64,000 bases of DNA from Bdellovibrionaceae bacterium UBA1609 (lineage in GTDB: Bacteria > Bdellovibrionota > Bdellovibrionia > Bdellovibrionales > UBA1609). The translations under genes were made by a program, and so were the position numbers. Under the pieces are notes generated by a model. The model did no database searches, was not told the DNA's origin, and was given only the letters and a program-made list of their open reading frames with translations. Each line of letters begins with the position of its first letter. Position 1 is the first letter of the stretch. The stretch lies in contig DCMZ01000005.1 in the NCBI GenBank assembly GCA_002321895.1, positions 1 to 64,000 of the forward strand, written 5' to 3'. Below, piece after piece: positions 34,457 to 42,180 of the stretch.

Positions 34457-36130
34457 ATGGCAGAAGAGATTATCTATACGATGAAAGGTGTGGGTAAGGT
34501 TTATCCACCAAGTAAATACGTACTGAAAGACATATATTTGTCTTACTACTATGGGGCTAAAATTGGTGTCCTAGGATTAAACGGAGCGGGGAAAAGTTCG
34601 CTGTTAAAAATCATGGCCGGCGAGGATTCGGATTTTGTGGGAGAAGCATTTCCGGCTAGGGATTTCAAAGTTGGATATTTAAAACAAGAGCCTGAACTGG
34701 ACGAGGCGAAGACGGTCAAAGAGAACATCATGGAGGGGCTGGGTCCCATCAATGATTGGCTTCAGCAGTTCAATCAAATCAGTGAAGAACTATGCGATGA
34801 AAATATCACTCCGGAGAAAATGGAAGAACTCATTGAGAAGCAGGGTGATATTCAAACCAAAATTGAGTCTGTAGATGGGTGGGAAATCGATCAAAAGATC
34901 GATCAGGCCATGGATGCCCTCCGTTGCCCTCCGGGAGAATGGCCTGTGGAGAAGCTTTCGGGTGGGGAGAAACGCCGCGTAGCGCTGTGCCGATTACTTT
35001 TATCCAATCCTGACATTTTGTTATTGGATGAGCCTACGAACCATTTGGATGCAGAGTCTGTAGGATGGCTGGAGCACTTCTTGGAAAAGTTTCCGGGAAC
35101 AGTCATCGCTGTGACCCATGATCGTTATTTCTTGGACAATGTGGCCGGGTGGATTTTGGAGTTGGATCGCGGTGAGGGGATTCCTTGGAAAGGAAATTAC
35201 TCCTCATGGTTGGAGCAAAAAGAAAAGCGTTTGGCTCAGGAGCAAAAGTCAGAATTGAAGCGCAATAAAGCTCTTGCGCGTGAATTGGAATGGATTCGTC
35301 AGGGAGCAAAAGGGCGGCAGACTAAGGCGAAGGCCCGGATCTCGGCCTACGAGGAGAAGTTGAAAGAAATCACTCCTGAAAAACTCAATGAAGTGCAAAT
35401 CTATATTCCACCGGGTCCTCGTTTGGGAGCGAAAGTGATTGAAGCCGAAAACGTAACGAAAGGTTTTGGCGAAAAACTACTTATGAATGATTTGAGCTTT
35501 ACACTTCCTGCCGGTGGAATCATGGGTGTGATAGGGCCGAACGGTGCAGGTAAGTCCACTTTGTTTAGAATGATCGTTGGGCAAGATAAGCCGGATGCCG
35601 GGACATTTACTGTAGGTGAAACGGTGAAGATGGCATTTATTGATCAAAATCGTCCTCTAGATCCCAATAAAACTGTTTTTGAAGAAGTTTCTGGTGGTGA
35701 AGATGTTCTCTATTTGGGATCTCGTGAGGTGAACGCGAGAAATTACTTGGCGCGATTTAACTTTTCTGGTGGAGATCAGCAAAAGAAAATAAGCATGCTC
35801 TCGGGCGGAGAAAAAAACCGAGTGTATCTTGCTAAAATTCTGCGTGAGGGTGCTAACCTACTTTTATTGGATGAGCCCACGAATGATTTAGATGTAAACA
35901 CAATGCGAGCTCTAGAAGAAGCTTTGGCTGAATATGGTGGAAGCGCCGTTGTGATTAGTCATGATCGTTGGTTCCTAGACCGTATTTGTACCCATATTTT
36001 AGCTTTTGAGGGTGATAGTCATGCGGAATTTTTTGCCGGTGGTTATACGGACTATGAGGCGGATTTGAAGCGACGCAGAGGCGTGGATCAGCTGGTTCCT
36101 ACTCGAATCAAGTACAGACGCCTCAACTAA
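34457..36130 (+). CDS. ettA: energy-dependent translational throttle protein EttA
   Basis: A 557-residue ABC-F ATPase, the standard EttA length. Domain 1 has Walker A LGLNGAGKSS (near residue 40), signature LSGGEKRR and Walker B LLLDEPTNHLD. A Lys/Arg-rich linker (about 255-320, RQGAKGRQTKAKARISAYEEKL) joins to domain 2, with Walker A GPNGAGKST, LSGGEKNR and LLLDEPTNDLD. EttA binds the ribosomal E site and controls the first steps of translation according to energy status. Start ATG at 34457, with GAGGG about 10 bases upstream. Monocistronic. Confidence 0.97.
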   Translation: MAEEIIYTMKGVGKVYPPSKYVLKDIYLSYYYGAKIGVLGLNGAGKSSLLKIMAGEDSDFVGEAFPARDFKVGYLKQEPELDEAKTVKENIMEGLGPINDWLQQFNQISEELCDENITPEKMEELIEKQGDIQTKIESVDGWEIDQKIDQAMDALRCPPGEWPVEKLSGGEKRRVALCRLLLSNPDILLLDEPTNHLDAESVGWLEHFLEKFPGTVIAVTHDRYFLDNVAGWILELDRGEGIPWKGNYSSWLEQKEKRLAQEQKSELKRNKALARELEWIRQGAKGRQTKAKARISAYEEKLKEITPEKLNEVQIYIPPGPRLGAKVIEAENVTKGFGEKLLMNDLSFTLPAGGIMGVIGPNGAGKSTLFRMIVGQDKPDAGTFTVGETVKMAFIDQNRPLDPNKTVFEEVSGGEDVLYLGSREVNARNYLARFNFSGGDQQKKISMLSGGEKNRVYLAKILREGANLLLLDEPTNDLDVNTMRALEEALAEYGGSAVVISHDRWFLDRICTHILAFEGDSHAEFFAGGYTDYEADLKRRRGVDQLVPTRIKYRRLN

Positions 36131-36218
36131 AGCACCCCATCGGAAAAATTAACCTAGTACAGCGGACAAACTTTGGAGGATCTTTCAGCCTCCAGAGAGG
36201 ACGGCCGATGTATTAGGT

Positions 36219-36755
36219 ATGAGTGACTTTCATAAAATTCTATTAAAAAAGATGAAAACTAGGGAAGATGCGGAGGTGGTTCAGGCCTCCGGCCAGCAGT
36301 TTTGTGACCCTGATCCATTTTTCTTCTATGCAGTAGGTGCCGAGGTGCGCAGGTTTTCTTGCGCCAGCGTGACGTATGCTTATGGAGTCCATCAAAATTC
36401 GCCGTCAGATTCATGTTCAGATTCGAAGAGTCATTCAAGTGAGCCATCACAATCTGAAAACTCACGAGTAGAGGGTTTTAGTTTTCATGATTTCACTTTT
36501 GAACAGCAGCTACGTATCGAGAGTTTTTTCCGGATGAACGGAGGTTCTGCTCCTGAGATTGTGAATTGGGCTAGGATAAAATCTCAATATAGAGCACTGG
36601 TTTTCCAATTTCACCCGGATCGGCAAAACGATGCTAGTGGAGAAGGTGCAGAGGCAAAAGAACTGTTTTTTGAAGTTCAAGAGATGTACTTGGAGTTGGA
36701 AAAACTCAATGAACAAGGGGTGTTCGGCCAGTTTTCAGAGGGGAAAGCGGCTTAA
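36219..36755 (+). CDS. C-terminal J-domain protein
   Basis: A 178-residue protein. The first 80 residues are unusual: aromatic-rich FFFYAVGAEVRRF, then a low-complexity Ser/Asp stretch. Residues 110-165 form a J domain with YRALVFQFHPDRQND (HPD at about 133-135) flanked by helices. J domains stimulate Hsp70 ATPase. A J domain at the C-terminus is less common and suggests a dedicated co-chaperone whose N-terminal part binds a client. Upstream is a TGGAGG/CCTCCA hairpin (36174-36194). Weak ribosome binding site. Confidence 0.78.
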   Translation: MSDFHKILLKKMKTREDAEVVQASGQQFCDPDPFFFYAVGAEVRRFSCASVTYAYGVHQNSPSDSCSDSKSHSSEPSQSENSRVEGFSFHDFTFEQQLRIESFFRMNGGSAPEIVNWARIKSQYRALVFQFHPDRQNDASGEGAEAKELFFEVQEMYLELEKLNEQGVFGQFSEGKAA

Positions 36756-36785
36756 AACCAAGGCAAAACTAGTAAAAAAACCCTA

Positions 36786-36799
36786 TTTCCCTAGGGAAA
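36786..36799. promoter_or_regulatory. 14-bp perfect palindrome
   Basis: TTTCCCTAGGGAAA, about 36 bases before the -35 of the promoter for the H1-like/SWIB gene. There is no loop, so it is not a good hairpin; a protein-binding operator is more likely. Confidence 0.4.
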
Positions 36800-36834
36800 A
36801 TCAAAAAAAAGAGTAGAAATGTGTTTTTTTTGTT

Positions 36835-36862
36835 TGGACAAGGTATTCCCTTTGTATATCAT
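36835..36862 (+). promoter_or_regulatory. probable promoter of the H1-like/SWIB gene
   Basis: -35 TGGACA (36835-36840) and -10 TATCAT (36857-36862) are separated by 16 bases. The ATG at 36904 is preceded by GGGGGAA. Matches to the housekeeping consensus are good but not perfect. Confidence 0.5.
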
Positions 36863-36903
36863 TTGCTTGTGATTAAATAACAATTCCAATTGGGGGAAAA
36901 TCA

Positions 36904-37175
36904 ATGGCAAAAGCTAAGAAGAAAGCAACTAAGAAAAAAGCCACTAAGAAAAAAGCGACTAAAAAGGCCGCTAAGAAAAAAGCCACTAAAAAGGCTGTAA
37001 AGAAAAAAGCGACTAAGAAAAAAGCCGCTAAGAAAAAAGCCACTAAAAAGGCTACAAAAAAGAAGGCGACTAAAAAAGCCGCTAAGAAAAAAGCGACTAA
37101 AAAGGCCACAAAAAAGAAGGTGACTAAAAAAGCCACTAAGAAAAAAGCGACTAAAAAGGCCGCTAAGAAAAAAGG
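36904..37175 (+). repeat. tandem coding repeats in the Lys-rich tail
   Basis: Imperfect copies of a 12-24 base unit such as GCTAAGAAAAAAGCCACTAA build the N-terminal tail. Copy number could change by slippage or recombination and would alter tail length without changing frame, as units are multiples of three. Confidence 0.85.
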
Positions 37176-37428
37176 TAAAAGAAAGCCGAATGCTGCTTTT
37201 ATGAAGCCTTTAAAGCCTAGTGCTGCACTTGCTGCTGTAGTTGGTTCTAAGCCACTACCTCGTACACAAGTTGTTAAAAAGCTATGGCAATACATCAAGA
37301 AGAATGATCTTCAAGATGCTAAAAACAGAAGAAACATCAATGCAGACGATAAACTTCGTCCTGTATTTGGAAAAGCTACTGTTTCTATGTTCGAAATGAC
37401 TAAGATTGTGAGCAAGCACTTAAGCTAA
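36904..37428 (+). CDS. histone H1-like Lys-rich protein fused to a SWIB domain
   Basis: A 174-residue protein. Residues 2-95 are almost only Lys, Ala and Thr in repeats of KKATKK/AAKKK, like the tail of histone H1. Residues 100-174 form a SWIB/MDM2 domain: LPRTQVVKKLWQYIKKNDLQD, NRRNINADDKLRPVFG, SMFEMTKIVSKHL. SWIB occurs in eukaryotic chromatin factors and in chlamydiae and some other bacteria; the basic repeat should bind DNA. Strong GGGGGAA ribosome binding site, own promoter and terminator, suggesting high expression. Probably a nucleoid-compacting or DNA-structuring protein. Confidence 0.93.
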   Translation: MAKAKKKATKKKATKKKATKKAAKKKATKKAVKKKATKKKAAKKKATKKATKKKATKKAAKKKATKKATKKKVTKKATKKKATKKAAKKKGKRKPNAAFMKPLKPSAALAAVVGSKPLPRTQVVKKLWQYIKKNDLQDAKNRRNINADDKLRPVFGKATVSMFEMTKIVSKHLS

Positions 37429-37452
37429 GCCCAATTTTAAGAACTTTGTAAG

Positions 37453-37481
37453 AAAGGGTCTCCAATGGAGGCCCTTTTTTT
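37453..37481 (+). terminator. intrinsic terminator of the SWIB gene
   Basis: Stem AAGGGTCTCC / GGAGGCCCTT (one G-T pair) with loop AAT, followed by seven T. It ends 25-50 bases after the stop. Confidence 0.85.
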
Positions 37482-37528
37482 GTCCAAACCAGTGGCTATT
37501 TACCTTCGGCAGTGTTACACCTAACTCT

Positions 37529-38284
37529 ATGGAACCATTGCAGCCGTCAGAAGTGAAAGGGATGGAGAAAGCCGGTCAACTGGCCTCTCGTACTCTAGAT
37601 CATGTCGAAAAATATGTGAAAGTGGGTGTTACCACTAATGAGTTAAATCAGATTGTGCATGATTTTACTTTGAGTCATGGAGCTAAACCTGCTCCGCTGG
37701 GCTACAATGGTTTTCCCAAATCTGTATGCACCTCCGTTAATGAATGTATTTGCCATGGTGTTCCCGATGACAAAAAGCTAGCCGATGGTGATATTATTAA
37801 TATCGATGTGACCTGTATTTTAGATGGTTTTCATGGAGACACTTCACGAATGTATGAGGTGGGTACTGTGAGCCAAGACAAGCGGGATTTGATAGAGGTG
37901 GCCCGTACAGCTATGGAAAAGGGTATCGCCGCTGTTGTGCCGCTAGGGACCACTGGAGATATAGGGTTCGCTATTAATAAATTTGTAACGAAAAAGGGAT
38001 ACTATGCGGTTCGAGAAATCGGCGGTCATGGAATAGGCAAAACATTTCACGGTGACCCTTTCGTCCCCAGTTTTGGTAAGAAGGGAAAAGGCGACCGGTT
38101 ACGCCCTTGGACCTGTATTACTGTAGAGCCCATGATCAATGTGACTAACGAGCCTATTGTGGAGTTCTCCATTCCAGGATCCACAATTAAGTATTACGAA
38201 ACTCAAGATAAATCCCCATCTGCTCAGTGGGAGCACACGATACTCATTACCGATGAAGGTTATGAGATCATGACTGTAAGCTGA
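37529..38284 (+). CDS. map: methionine aminopeptidase type I
   Basis: A 251-residue enzyme of normal length. The metal ligands are in place: NIDVT (Asp), HGDTSR (Asp), GGHGIGKTFH (His), VEPMIN (Glu) and EHT (Glu). The substrate His is in CICHGVPDD. It removes the initiator Met from new proteins in the cytoplasm. No Shine-Dalgarno sequence is visible before ATG 37529. Single gene after the SWIB terminator. Confidence 0.96.
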   Translation: MEPLQPSEVKGMEKAGQLASRTLDHVEKYVKVGVTTNELNQIVHDFTLSHGAKPAPLGYNGFPKSVCTSVNECICHGVPDDKKLADGDIINIDVTCILDGFHGDTSRMYEVGTVSQDKRDLIEVARTAMEKGIAAVVPLGTTGDIGFAINKFVTKKGYYAVREIGGHGIGKTFHGDPFVPSFGKKGKGDRLRPWTCITVEPMINVTNEPIVEFSIPGSTIKYYETQDKSPSAQWEHTILITDEGYEIMTVS

Positions 38285-38366
38285 TTCGGTTCCTTAGGGC
38301 CTTATTCAATTGTGCGTTATTTCTAATGCAGTACATGATGGCTGTTCATTACTTGTTAGACAGGAT

Positions 38367-38435
38367 TTGTATTTTTCTTAGGGGATGCTAATATTCCTCC
38401 TTTAAAACATCATAAAAAGGAGAATGTGGTGGAGG
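38367..38435 (+). promoter_or_regulatory. promoter and leader of ahcY with alternative pairings
   Basis: -35 TTGTAT (38367-38372) and -10 TAATAT (38389-38394), 16 bases apart. The following leader has CTCCTTT (38397-38403), which can pair with AAAGGAG (38416-38422), and CCTCC (38396-38400), which can pair with GGAGG (38431-38435), the ribosome binding site before the ATG. The two pairings exclude each other. The predicted transcription start is close to 38400, so part of the upstream arm may not be transcribed. Confidence 0.35.
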
Positions 38436-38440
38436 CCATC

Positions 38441-39817
38441 ATGACTGAAAATATACCTAATCATGGACCCTATAAGCAGGGAACCAAAGAAGTAGATTAC
38501 ATGGTCTGCAAGGAAGCCATGGATAGTCCTGAACGATTTAAAGAATTGGCGATCTGGGGACGTAAAGAGATCCAAATTGCTGAAACGGAAATGCCTGGGT
38601 TAATGTCTTTGCGTCAAGAATTTGGTGCCAAGCAACCTTTAAAAGGGGCCCGTATCACGGGTTGTTTGCATATGACCATTCAAACGGCAGTGTTGATTGA
38701 GACACTTCAAGCCCTTGGCGCTTTTGTAAGATGGTCTTCTTGCAATATTTTTTCGACTCAGGATCACGCGGCCTGCGCTGTCGCTTCAAACGGAACGCCT
38801 GTGTTTGCTTGGAAAGGTCAAACCGAGAAAGAAGCGGAATGGTGTATTGAGCAAACCATCACAGGATGGGGCGAAGACGGTTACGACATTATTCTTGATG
38901 ATGGTGGTGACCTGACCAATATGATGCACGAAGAGAGATTTGCTGATGTTATGAAGAAAATCATCGGTGTTACTGAAGAAACAACAACAGGTGTTCATAA
39001 CTTAGAAAAGCGCATGGAGAAGGGTGAGCTTAAAATTCCCGCGATCAATGTGAATGATTCTGTAACTAAATCTAAGTTTGATAACTTGTATGGATGTCGT
39101 GAATCTTTGGCGGACGGAATTAAACGTGCCACAGATGTAATGCTAGCTGGTAAAGTGGCTGTCGTTGCTGGTTACGGTGATGTTGGTAAAGGTTCCGCTC
39201 AATCCTTGCGTCAGTTTGGTTGTCGCGTGCTTATCACTGAAATTGATCCGATCTGTGCTCTTCAAGCTGCAATGGAAGGTTATGAAGTTTGCACAATGGA
39301 AGAGGCTTTAGCTGAGGCTGACATTTTTGTTACTGCTACGGGTTGTTGCGATATCATTTCTCAAAAGCATTTTGAAGGAATGAAAGACAATGCCATCGTT
39401 TGTAACATTGGTCATTTTGATAACGAAATCGACATGGCTTGGTTGAATAGTAACTCTGCTATGGAAGAAGTGAAGCCACAGGTGGACATTCATCGTTTCA
39501 ATGACGGTCGAAAAATTATTGTATTAGCAAAAGGCCGTTTGGTGAATTTAGGTTGTGCAACAGGCCATCCGTCTTTCGTAATGAGTAATTCCTTCACCAA
39601 CCAAGTGTTAGCTCAAATGGAATTTTGGGAAAATAAAGAGGGTGATAAGTACAAGCAGATTGCTGTGTATCGATTGCCTAAAGAGCTTGATGAAAAAGTG
39701 GCAGCGTTGCACCTGGAGCAAATTGGAGTACGTTTGACCAAGCTTTCCGACAAGCAGGCTTCTTATCTGGGTCTAAATCAGTATGGGCCGTTTAAGCCGG
39801 AACACTATCGGTACTAG
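38441..39817 (+). CDS. ahcY: S-adenosylhomocysteinase
   Basis: A 458-residue enzyme. ATG 38441 has GGAGG five bases upstream; GTG codons at 38426 and 38429 are less likely. Motifs: ITGCLHMTIQTAVLIETL near the start, SSCNIFSTQDHAACAVA, the DDGGDLTNM block, NVNDSVTKSKFDN (substrate), the NAD-binding GYGDVGKGSAQSL and the C-terminal KPEHYRY. It hydrolyses S-adenosylhomocysteine to adenosine and homocysteine and keeps methylation going. NAD-dependent, cytoplasmic, usually tetrameric. Own terminator. Confidence 0.97.
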   Translation: MTENIPNHGPYKQGTKEVDYMVCKEAMDSPERFKELAIWGRKEIQIAETEMPGLMSLRQEFGAKQPLKGARITGCLHMTIQTAVLIETLQALGAFVRWSSCNIFSTQDHAACAVASNGTPVFAWKGQTEKEAEWCIEQTITGWGEDGYDIILDDGGDLTNMMHEERFADVMKKIIGVTEETTTGVHNLEKRMEKGELKIPAINVNDSVTKSKFDNLYGCRESLADGIKRATDVMLAGKVAVVAGYGDVGKGSAQSLRQFGCRVLITEIDPICALQAAMEGYEVCTMEEALAEADIFVTATGCCDIISQKHFEGMKDNAIVCNIGHFDNEIDMAWLNSNSAMEEVKPQVDIHRFNDGRKIIVLAKGRLVNLGCATGHPSFVMSNSFTNQVLAQMEFWENKEGDKYKQIAVYRLPKELDEKVAALHLEQIGVRLTKLSDKQASYLGLNQYGPFKPEHYRY

Positions 39818-39840
39818 GCTTCAATCTAAAATTTAAATTT

Positions 39841-39873
39841 AAAAGCCAGCGTTTGATCGCTGGCTTTTTTTTT
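39841..39873. terminator. bidirectional terminator between ahcY and a secreted-protein gene
   Basis: Stem AAAAGCCAGCG (39841-39851) / CGCTGGCTTTT (39858-39868), loop TTTGAT, followed by a T run. A-rich flank on the left allows it to serve the minus-strand gene ending at 39872 too. Confidence 0.9.
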
Positions 39874-40540
39874 ACATCTGGCTTGGAGGTGGCCCTGGGG
39901 GCGGCCCAGGAGGTTCTGGAGGAAGTTCCCCATCAAGCTGTTGTGCTTGTTGCGAGGGCGGTAAATCGTTGTTGTCTGGAGGAGGGAGTGGCTCCACTTC
40001 CTGAGTGGGTGGTGAAGCGGGTTGGCGGTTTTCCTCGGGTGACGGCTCACTAAAAGTAGTGGGTTCCTGAGCTGGATTCCCTTCACTTTTTCCATATTGA
40101 AATTCAGTCAACTGAACGGCATTCACATTAACATTTAAAGTTTTACATGCTTCTGCATTGGGAATGAACTCCTGACCGTAGGGAGCCAAAACGTAGAGCG
40201 CAAACTTTTGATCCGAGGCCACAGTCCTTACCGAAGCAATATCTCTTTGCGAATTGGACTGAATAGTTACCTTAGCAATTTCTTTGGCTTTCGGCAGTTG
40301 AGTTGTGGATTGAGGTGTAAAACATACCCGAACTCTATTTGTGCCGGGAATCAAAAGAGACCCTATCGGTGTTTCCTGATTTTCATTTTCAGGAGCTCCC
40401 TCAGCAGCTAAAGCATCATTAACAAATATTTTATAGCTGTAGAGGTGAGTACCTTTTACTTTTAAATAAAAAGGCTCCGCCCACACCCATTGAGCGAACG
40501 TGACAAGTGATAGTACTATTGTGGTCTGTATTGTTCTCAT
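39872..40540 (-). CDS. secreted protein with proline-rich tail
   Basis: A 222-residue protein with signal peptide MRTIQTTIVLSLVTFAQWVWA. The N-terminal 150 residues contain a likely beta-sandwich (YLKVKGTHLYSYKIFVNDALA, then PGTNRVRVCFTP), which may be a PEGA-like or Ig-like domain. The final 70 residues are Pro/Gln/Glu-rich, ending PPEPPGPPPGPPP, and probably extend as a flexible stalk. The start codon lies in the second arm of a perfect 12-bp inverted repeat and lacks a Shine-Dalgarno sequence. Unknown function, periplasmic or surface-exposed. Confidence 0.75.
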   Translation of the reverse strand: MRTIQTTIVLSLVTFAQWVWAEPFYLKVKGTHLYSYKIFVNDALAAEGAPENENQETPIGSLLIPGTNRVRVCFTPQSTTQLPKAKEIAKVTIQSNSQRDIASVRTVASDQKFALYVLAPYGQEFIPNAEACKTLNVNVNAVQLTEFQYGKSEGNPAQEPTTFSEPSPEENRQPASPPTQEVEPLPPPDNNDLPPSQQAQQLDGELPPEPPGPPPGPPPSQM

Positions 40541-40568
40541 AGTTTCTGTTCGGAAAAGAAACTATGAG
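40536..40568 (-). promoter_or_regulatory. 12-bp inverted repeat covering a start codon
   Basis: Arms CTCATAGTTTCT (40536-40547) and AGAAACTATGAG (40557-40568) are perfect, with a 9-base loop. On the minus strand the 3' arm contains the start codon of the secreted-protein gene at 40540. As RNA it would sequester initiation; as DNA it could be an operator. No T run follows, so it is not a terminator. Confidence 0.65.
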
Positions 40569-40613
40569 TGTTTAAAAATAGCTAAAAAATCTTATTTTGA
40601 GAGGGATATTGTA

Positions 40614-41174
40614 TCAAGTTGGGATAAGGTTTTGTGATTTCAATGCCGTGACAAATTTTTGGAAACCCTCTGCTTGAGCTTTCAATAACAGTTGAATCGT
40701 TTCATCTTTGACTTCAGAACCTTCCATAACGTCCCAAACATTGGAGATGAAGACACGATCAGGGAACATGTAGGCGTTTCGATAGCCGAAAACCCCTTGT
40801 AGATGCTCGACGGGTCTAAGGCCACCAAAACGACCACCAATCCCAATAAATGCAATCGGTCGATGCTCAAAAGATGCAGGGTAGTCCCAGTGATCGATGA
40901 AATATTTCAAGGCGCCAGGGTAAGATCCATTGTACTCAGGCACTATGAATATAAGCCCTTCCGAATGATTTATTTTTTCAATGGTCGAGCGCATCTGGGA
41001 ACCTTGGCCTTCGGCATTACCAAAGGCGGGAGCAGAGAGTTCATTGACTCCCACATCTTCGAGGGAGAAAAGTTCGACATCTTCACCTAAGGCTTTATAA
41101 ATCGACTGAACGTAACTTCCTAAGGCCAGTGAACGTGATTCGGGACGGTTGGTGCCAGCAACTATATATTTCAT
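40614..41174 (-). CDS. NADPH-dependent FMN reductase family protein
   Basis: A 186-residue flavodoxin-fold oxidoreductase. The start at 41174 has GGAGA five bases upstream; 12 extra codons upstream are unlikely. GTNRPESRSLALGSYV binds the FMN phosphate, and EYNGSYPGALKYFIDHW and GIGGRFGGLRPVEHLQ are the conserved family blocks. It may reduce quinones, azo compounds or FMN with NAD(P)H. Single gene after the terminator at 41191; downstream of the carbonic anhydrase gene on the same strand. Confidence 0.9.
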   Translation of the reverse strand: MKYIVAGTNRPESRSLALGSYVQSIYKALGEDVELFSLEDVGVNELSAPAFGNAEGQGSQMRSTIEKINHSEGLIFIVPEYNGSYPGALKYFIDHWDYPASFEHRPIAFIGIGGRFGGLRPVEHLQGVFGYRNAYMFPDRVFISNVWDVMEGSEVKDETIQLLLKAQAEGFQKFVTALKSQNLIPT

Positions 41175-41184
41175 TTTATCTCCA

Positions 41185-41212
41185 ATAAAAATGGGACCAG
41201 AAGGTCCCATAA
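41185..41212 (-). terminator. intrinsic terminator of the carbonic anhydrase gene
   Basis: Read on the minus strand, ATGGGACC / GGTCCCAT (41203-41210 and 41191-41198) with loop TTCT is followed by TTTTTATT. It lies 30 bases after the carbonic anhydrase stop and before the start of the flavin reductase gene at 41174. Confidence 0.75.
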
Positions 41213-41239
41213 TAAATGCAATAAATTGGAATTGTACAG

Positions 41240-42076
41240 CTAGTAATTTGTCACTGTGCGACCATTTAGGGGTTGGATGGGTCGAGAGTTGTTTTGGTAA
41301 TAACCTTTTAGCTTGGCCAGCTGTTCTTTGCTAACAGTGATTGGGGTGTTCAGAACTATCCATCGTACACCTTCTGTGCAGGGAGGGTGGGAAAGTGAAC
41401 CGACATAATCATAATGCGTGTGGATGGCAGGTAGAAGATTTTTGGGGTTAAAATTTACACCTGATTTTTCGACCTTCTTCTTAGTCGTTGGAACATTTTT
41501 AATAATTTGATCAAAGACAGGGTTCGCAGTTCCCTCATTGATCAAAACGCTACTCATGAGTATTTGCCCGGCACTGTTTTTATGTAAAAAGTGAATGGCA
41601 GCATCAAAGGATTTACCGGAAAGTGTGTGTTCCGCAGGGGAGTGAATATGCAGTTGCACCAGATTGTAGGTATCTCCTGCCACTGACACTAAAGATCCTT
41701 TTGTTCCTGTGGCTAATAAGTTATGTCCCGTATCAGCTATAGCAAGAGGCCCCTCTTCATAAAGAAACTCAATTTTTTGAGTAGATGTGGGTTTCTTATA
41801 AACCAGATCAATAGGTGACTGAGATTTTCCATCTTTACAGGTGGAAAATGAGGGATCCAAATTTCCCCACAAAGCAGGACCAAACAATCCGTCATAACCC
41901 CAGTGTGGAGTGTCGTGAGTTTTCTTAACCACTTTCACAGTAACATCAGAGCTTTTGTCCATCATCTTTTTTGGCGGAGGAGCCTTCTCTTCGGATTTGT
42001 CGGAGCTTGAGCAGCCGATGGTTAAAAAGGCAGTGGCGGTCACAATAATTGCTGTATCAACGATTCTTAGTTTCAA
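41240..42076 (-). CDS. alpha-type carbonic anhydrase lipoprotein
   Basis: A 278-residue exported enzyme. The best start is TTG 42076, with GGGGGA five bases upstream; it leads straight into a lipoprotein signal ending LTIGC. The catalytic domain has GPALWGNL, QSPIDL, the zinc pair in QLHIHSPAEH, the third His in AAIHFLHKN and SLSHPPCTEGVRWIVL. It interconverts CO2 and bicarbonate in the periplasm. Earlier ATG codons upstream give an N-terminus that has no signal shape. Followed by its own terminator. Next to the HAD lipoprotein gene. Confidence 0.93.
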   Translation of the reverse strand: MKLRIVDTAIIVTATAFLTIGCSSSDKSEEKAPPPKKMMDKSSDVTVKVVKKTHDTPHWGYDGLFGPALWGNLDPSFSTCKDGKSQSPIDLVYKKPTSTQKIEFLYEEGPLAIADTGHNLLATGTKGSLVSVAGDTYNLVQLHIHSPAEHTLSGKSFDAAIHFLHKNSAGQILMSSVLINEGTANPVFDQIIKNVPTTKKKVEKSGVNFNPKNLLPAIHTHYDYVGSLSHPPCTEGVRWIVLNTPITVSKEQLAKLKGYYQNNSRPIQPLNGRTVTNY

Positions 42077-42180
42077 AGGAATCCCCCATATCTTAAGTGA
42101 ATACATCCACTTTAAACAAAAAAAGCAATTTGGGGTATCGTCCATGACTTTCACTGGACGAAAGTGTGCCTATGGAGTGA

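Noticed and set aside
36174..36194. TGGAGG/CCTCCA hairpin after ettA as a terminator
   Set aside because: No T run follows it; it may be a leader structure of the J-domain gene, but nothing more can be said.
36873..37298. Open frame opposite the Lys-rich tail, giving a Phe/Leu/Ala-rich pseudo-membrane protein
   Set aside because: It is the complement of repeated Lys codons; no ribosome binding site, and the plus-strand gene has a strong one.
38285..38440. Possible SAH riboswitch before ahcY
   Set aside because: The conserved core of known SAH riboswitches is not visible; only simple complementary stretches are present.
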